A DNA stretch of 64,000 bases from Pseudevernia furfuracea. Lineage: Eukaryota; Ascomycota; Lecanoromycetes; Lecanorales; Parmeliaceae. The position numbers and the translations under genes were made by a program. Positions 59,209-64,000 of this stretch are shown here, one piece after another; within the stretch, counting starts at the first letter, position 1; every line of letters starts with the position of its first letter. The notes beneath the pieces are model-generated. The model saw only the letters and a program-made list of their open reading frames with translations. It had not been told where the DNA came from and searched no databases. The DNA is taken from the NCBI GenBank assembly GCA_022315425.1, contig JAIUPT010000029.1, forward strand, positions 310,001 through 374,000, given 5' to 3'.

Positions 59209-60582
59209 TTACGATTCTTTATTAGCGAAGCTATCATTATATGAGAACATTTCATCGCTTTTTGAGTTCTTATTCTCAATGTCAAGCAGTCACGCGTCTT
59301 TATATGTCTCTTTCGAAGATCTTTCTTTATTATTATTTAGAACTCATTTAAACGAAGCTCTCGTAATCTTAATAAACGTATCTTCACTATCAAGAAATTG
59401 AAGGTCGTGAGAGACATTAAAATCTTTCGATAGACGATTCTTAAAGATATATGAAATCACTAAGTCTCTTTCTAGATCGTTCTTCAATATAAGATCGTTA
59501 CTAAAATATTACGTCGAATCTTTATATGTTAGAGCATATCTTTCGCAGTTTTTATGAACTTGTATTCTTAGCGAATAATTCTTTTAGAGCGCATAGTTAG
59601 AAGACGCTTAAGATGTAAATAAGTTAATCTTATAGTGTCAGAGACTTGACATAGAGCTGAACTAGCGATGTGATGTTATATATGAATAGAATATTAACTA
59701 TGTAAAGTAATTATAAGAAGTACTTTATGCGTATCAAAGTAATGCTTCACTGCGGAGTTAACGGATATAACTCGTAGGGCTGGAGCTAGTCGACCAGTCT
59801 AGAGTATAACATAGCAAGCAAGCAGATAAGTCAGTCGTTATGAACTAGAATCGTAACACATAGTGTAAATTATTCTCGATAGTTGAAGAAAGCTTTCGAA
59901 GTCGTTAACAGTCACTTCTTCGAATGTATGCTCTAAAAAAGTGCGTCTCACGATACTCGTCTTCTTTAGCAAGGTTTATGAATAACTGCGAAATCTCAGT
60001 TCACGTAAAAGCATATCGTTTCAAAGAAGACTGATCAGTGAGAATCTACTTTAGAATTTTTGACGTCAAGTCGCTGATTGTAGCACTCATCGATAGATAG
60101 ACAATATTTGAGGCGCGTCGTGCACTTATTATAGTAAGAATCTTATTGTATCGTTTAGAAGCACTTTGATAGTTCTTTGTTTTCTTGAGATTCAGAAGAG
60201 ACTGTAATCACGAACTAACGAGGTTGCTGAATATGTGAGGATTTCAGAATATCTCATATAGAATTGATATGATTACATCTCTCTCACAGCTCAGAGTAAT
60301 GTAATAGAAAAGATCGTCGAATAATCGATTCAAAGTCTCATTATCGAGCTTGGCTGGGGAACCTTTTGAATTACTTGCGGCAAGGCAGGGGAGAGTTGAA
60401 TTGACTTTAAGGTAATTGAGCGTGGGGAATAGCAGTGCCGTTGCGAGGGCTGCATGAAGCTGGTGGCTGCTCACGCCGTATCGGTTGCCAAAACCAATCA
60501 GGCAACTGGAGGCAAACAGGTACAGAAGATTCTCGCGACAGTATACGCGCCGCAAATCTGAAGGGTCGTCTGATCGTAACAT
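59209..60582 (-). pseudogene. Host gene partly destroyed by RIP and split by an LTR
   Basis: From ATG 60582 the first 112 codons are open and of normal composition (SSCLIGFGNRYGVSSHQLHA, LFDDLFYYITLSCERDVII). After TGA at 60244 the same frame continues through stops that fit Trp or Gln (NPHIFSNLVSS, SKRYNKILTIISARRAS, DCxRLRKLSSTIENNLHY). It is interrupted by the solo LTR and then goes on in phase (ERDLVISYIFKNRLSKDF) to TAA at 59209. Without the LTR and one target copy it is 382 codons. The start may be internal to a longer gene. It looks like an uncharacterised ascomycete protein; I cannot name a domain. Confidence 0.6.
59636..59858 (-). repeat. Solo LTR inside the decayed host gene
   Basis: 223 bp, TGTTACGATTCTAG...TCTGACA on the minus strand. 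The target duplications TATAG (59631-59635) and CATAG (59859-59863) differ by one C/T transition. The insert plus duplication is 228 bp, so the frame is kept. It resembles the family II LTR only at the ends. Confidence 0.85.
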
Positions 60583-61766
60583 TCCCCATACCTAGATACA
60601 CAAGATGAAACGTTGAAAGAAAGCTGACGAGATCCTTTGTGAAAAAGATAGCTAATTGGCTTTTACACTATGTGTTGGGGTAACATTTGTCGTTTCACTT
60701 CTCGATTCAAGGCGATTTTATTGAGAGATCAACACTCGACAACGGTTGAATAAGTTCCTCAGTTGTTGGTCGTAATTACGGCGTAGGGAGATTTTGCTTT
60801 TAACGATGATAGAGGCGGATTGTTTAGGGCGGGAGCCTGCGCTACGATATTGGCGAACTCAACAACGTCACCATCATCATCGTCCCTATCATCGTTCCAA
60901 CATACCTCGTATCAATAGGTCGAAAAAAATGAGGAAATGGCTACTAAGCAGTTGGTAGGCGAAGTGCAACGTGAAGGTAACTAGTGGTGGACGAAATTCG
61001 TATATTAAAGCTTATAGCATTTTAGGAAAAATGTTGGTGTGGAGCTACCAAAGCATAATTAGTGTCCTTAATTCGCACGTGACAAATGACTCAACTGGGC
61101 AACATGAGGCTATACAGAACTCGTAGATGTGATTGGGCCGTCCAACGCCAAGATTCTGAGCCAACAGAGGCCTGAGCAGGCGTGTTCTCGTACACCAGCG
61201 CTAGAAAAACTCCCATGCTTGTAGAAGCATAGACCTGGAGTGAAAAACGAAGCTATATACATGTAGAAACGCCGTGAATACATGTAAAACCAGGTGTGGG
61301 TGGGCGGGACGAAAGAATGCTATTGCTCTGAAAGAGATCAATTCGAATGAAGAGCCAAACGCAGGTGGAATGCAGCTACTTATGCTGCTCCCAAATGAGA
61401 CCTGTCCCCTGCAAAGGACACGTCTACCAAATCCATAAATAGCATGCAACCAACATGCTATACGCGAGTGCGAGATTAAGGCCCACTAACCCCCTGTCAA
61501 GCCGGGCCAACTATCGTAGTTAGGAGGAATTAAAAGACGCGTTTGGCGCTTCGACAGCCTGTGGTAAAGCCTTGTGGAAGTAAGATTTACACTATAGTAG
61601 AGGCAACGGCAGACTTCGTATCCGCTCGTATACATGAATTGGGGTAAGTGAGACCATTGCAACATCGAGCAACGATGATAAAATGTGTCCCAAAACCCGA
61701 CGAGTCATCCTTCCTTAAGAGTTTGTTACTAGAATTCTCCAGACCACTCCAGAAGAAACGTCCACC
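60583..61766. other. Intergenic region of normal composition
   Basis: No convincing gene on either strand; the open frames here look random. It probably contains the promoter of the gene at 61767, but I see no clear TATA box. Confidence 0.5.
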
Positions 61767-62642
61767 ATGCACCCTTTTTACCACTTCTGCGTCGTGGGTA
61801 CGCTCTTTTCCCCAGCCTTTGCGTACATGATCAATTGGGACGGCAGTCAACCCCGCTGCAGGCTCTCTCAAGGAAGAATCCAGGCCATCTATGATATCAT
61901 TAACCCGGCCATGGCGGAGACCGCGGTCTTCTCGCAAGGCCAAACCATCGCTTGTTCGGACCTTGGAAGCAACGGTTGGAGATACGGAAACAATCATTGG
62001 GGATATTGTGCCTGGGTCGGCAACGGTGGAGGGAATGCATTCAACAAGGCGAAGATCCTCTCCATGCTTGGAAACCTCCTGCAGGCGCCAAATTCAGGCA
62101 AATCGTGCGGATCGGTACCCGTCGACTATCCGCTCCTCAACAACTCCTACAACGCGTTGACGGTAAACTATGTCTATTCAATTCCCTGCATCGGATATTG
62201 CGTCAACAGCCAGGACCGGCAGGGAACGCTTCCCAACAACGACCGTGGCTACGCGCCCGGCACCTGCAAAGTCAATTTCATGCAGTACCAGAATTTCACT
62301 GGAGACGGCAATCAGGGAGATTTCGTCGACGCTTCAAAGCCGGCTACCACACATATGGACGTTCAGATCTCGGACGCCAACGGACTGCTCATCGGAGGAA
62401 CATGGTATCAGGAGAGTCTTCCGAGTCAGACGTGGGATCTTCCCAGCCAGCTTCCCGCTATGCTGCTGATCGGCCTGGGAGCGAACCAGTTCAATCCAAT
62501 CACATTTGCTTACAATGGAGAAGAATTCGATACTTTGACGACCCAGGGCTGTTCCATCTCTGGCAGTTCACGTCTCAACGATCCACATCGTGGCGATTTC
62601 GCAAATGGTGTCCGCTTTGGGAGCTGCAACTTTCCCTGCTAA
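61767..62642 (+). CDS. Secreted cysteine-rich protein, uncharacterised
   Basis: 291 residues in one exon. The start context CCACCATGC is good. Residues 1-19 form a signal peptide (hydrophobic core ending SPAFA, cleavage before YMINW). The mature part has ten Cys (31, 63, 81, 114, 141, 145, 167, 252, 287 and 291, the last residue), enough for five disulfides, and two N-glycosylation sites (N125, N176). It is rich in Gly, Asn and aromatic residues (NGWRYGNNHWGYCAW). No membrane span or GPI signal is seen. I do not recognise a named domain. It is probably secreted to the cell wall or exterior; an effector role is only a possibility suggested by its place beside a repeat block. Confidence 0.85.
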   Translation: MHPFYHFCVVGTLFSPAFAYMINWDGSQPRCRLSQGRIQAIYDIINPAMAETAVFSQGQTIACSDLGSNGWRYGNNHWGYCAWVGNGGGNAFNKAKILSMLGNLLQAPNSGKSCGSVPVDYPLLNNSYNALTVNYVYSIPCIGYCVNSQDRQGTLPNNDRGYAPGTCKVNFMQYQNFTGDGNQGDFVDASKPATTHMDVQISDANGLLIGGTWYQESLPSQTWDLPSQLPAMLLIGLGANQFNPITFAYNGEEFDTLTTQGCSISGSSRLNDPHRGDFANGVRFGSCNFPC

Positions 62643-63692
62643 AGAGGTTGCTCTTAGTATATCAGTCGCTAAGTGGAAGCCGAAGGGTAGCTACGTGTAT
62701 TGGTGTAGTCTTCACTAGCAAATTACACGAAAAGAATGGTGAAGCTTGTACATACCTCAGATCTTGACTATGTGTAATGGATATTGATGTTGAATCTTGC
62801 TGGCCTCCACAGCCCTCGGATTTTGACTAGGTTCATCGGTTGTTCATGTTGAATCTTGCACGCATTCATCGAAGGGTATCGCTGTCATGAAGCGTGATCT
62901 CCAATCGCACGCAAGGCCTCACATTTTTAGTAACATCACCATGTCAGCTAAAGTCGATAATAATAGAACCATTAGGCTGTCTACTATTTCTTCCCGTACC
63001 GTGACTCCACTATTTGTAGTATGTACAGTCTTATAGATCTTATCCAACTGTCAACTTGGCAATTGAATATCAAAGTAGTCACAACCTCATACTAAAGATT
63101 TCATAGAACGAACGATGCCCACGCTCGTACTGGGACTGCGTCCTAAAGTGATAGAACTCCCACAAGTCGCCAGTCAAACTCCAGAAAAGCTGCTCATACT
63201 AGAAGAAAGCAGGGATCGATCAGAGGATCGAATCTGTATTGCTATTGGCTTGGTGTGTGCATGCATTTACGATACAACTTATCCCGGGTTGTGTAGACCT
63301 GCTTCGGAGGTGCCATTTCTTCGATTGACATAAAGAGTAAAGCTTCGTATCGATAACTTTGTGTGCGGAGAACGGCTCGTCATCGTGACCCTCAGTTGTG
63401 CGTTGCCTTGTCGTATGACACTTGGCTTTGTACAACTTCTGAATCAATGATTCGAAGGCAGCTTAACCCTATGGAGCGCCCTGCTGCAAAAAACACAAGA
63501 TGGTAGACAGAGATATGGTCTTGCGATATCGGCAGATATACTTCGTGACTGAAGACATCACTTCAAGTGTTCAAGGTAGATCATGTCCTAAGATTGCACA
63601 ATGTGTCGTGAAAACAGTATGAAAAGGAACCGGCGTTGATGCAGTGTTGGCATGGCGGCTTCATTCTCCACAATCCATGTAGGAAGACTCAT
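62643..63692. other. Intergenic region of normal composition
   Basis: No supported gene. A short imperfect duplication (ATGTTGAATCTTGC at about 62,787 and 62,848) is the only structure noticed. Confidence 0.5.
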
Positions 63693-64000
63693 TTACCTGA
63701 TTTCAATATTTGTTATTTTGGCTACCCCACGCTTGACCGCCTCCAAAACTTCCCCGTTCATAATCCCTACTACGTCACAATCGCCGACAAAATTATGGTG
63801 CGAGCCCCGTCTGCGTAGGAGAACGGGAGCCTTGTGCCCTTCCAGAACGCAAACGAAGTCTCCAACCTCTGTGTCCAAAGGCCCGAAGCCGATATATCCC
63901 TTTTCAGTATGGAAACACCTCATACCGTACATCAACTGGTTGGATCGTGCAACGTAGGACTTTCGGTGATTCATGGGTACTGATGCTGGCCCTTTCGCTC
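63693..64000 (-). CDS. HET-domain protein, C-terminal end (partial)
   Basis: The frame is open to the window edge and ends at 63693, giving 102 codons. It shows the C-terminal hallmark of fungal heterokaryon-incompatibility (HET) proteins: CFHTEKGYIGFGP, then GDFVCVLEGHKAPVLLRRR, then VGDCDVVGIMNGE. The HET domain itself would lie upstream, outside the window. Such proteins trigger cell death on fusion of unlike strains and occur in large families in Pezizomycotina. Identification is by sequence pattern from memory of the family. Confidence 0.85.
   Translation of the reverse strand, partial: AKGPASVPMNHRKSYVARSNQLMYGMRCFHTEKGYIGFGPLDTEVGDFVCVLEGHKAPVLLRRRGSHHNFVGDCDVVGIMNGEVLEAVKRGVAKITNIEIR

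Noticed and set aside
61587..61997. Minus-strand 136-codon frame, and plus-strand frames at 61891 and 61952
   Set aside because: They overlap the secreted-protein gene, which has a signal peptide, regular Cys content and a good start context; the others are shadows.
63115..63447. Two overlapping opposite frames downstream of the secreted-protein gene
   Set aside because: Neither shows domain, signal or codon evidence; likely random open frames.

Overview
The window looks like a piece of a filamentous ascomycete (Pezizomycotina) genome. Positions 1 to about 60,300 form a very AT-rich, gene-poor block built from nested LTR retrotransposons and old repeats that carry dense C-to-T and G-to-A transitions on both strands, the signature of repeat-induced point mutation (RIP). 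Positions about 60,340 to 64,000 have ordinary base composition and hold host genes: an intact secreted cysteine-rich protein and the C-terminal end of a HET-domain protein, a family typical of Pezizomycotina. The species cannot be named from the sequence.

Layout: 1-3661 is the 3' half of a Ty3/gypsy chromovirus (family I, + strand). 4098-5339 is a 396-bp-arm palindrome made from the 5' end of another LTR element. 7012-14595 and 21235-28814 are two full-length family I chromoviruses (minus strand, 267-269 bp LTRs, perfect 5-bp target duplications). 15263-17446 is a non-autonomous LTR element. 32148-34840 is an LTR element whose gag position is taken by a 378-codon frame with a BIR domain and a C2HC zinc finger. 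37983-45013 is a second chromovirus (family II, minus strand, 206-bp LTRs, target duplication GATAC) with a SEC-C-like zinc motif between protease and reverse transcriptase. 45301-46794 is a Tc1/mariner transposon. 49941-52148 is a nearly unmutated non-autonomous relative of family II. Solo LTRs lie at 53027, 55168 and 59636. A repeat with tRNA-like promoter boxes occurs unfilled at 57252-58137 and filled (by the family II element and the Tc1 element) at 37953-47372.

How the parts fit: family II and its non-autonomous relatives share LTRs, leader, 3' tail and polypurine tract, so the short elements were probably mobilised by the autonomous one. The family II group appears to self-prime reverse transcription as yeast Tf1 does: a 10-nt stretch in the LTR is complementary to the sequence two bases downstream of the LTR. 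Every polymerase examined has YxDD changed to YxND, and stops replace Gln and Trp codons, so no element here is autonomous.

At the block's right edge (59209-60582) an ordinary host gene is decayed: its 5' third is normal sequence, its 3' two thirds are mutated but still in one reading frame, and a solo LTR with its target duplication sits inside it. Several other single-frame coding remnants (29178, 30175, 34894, 48643) show that more genes or element ORFs have been erased in this block.
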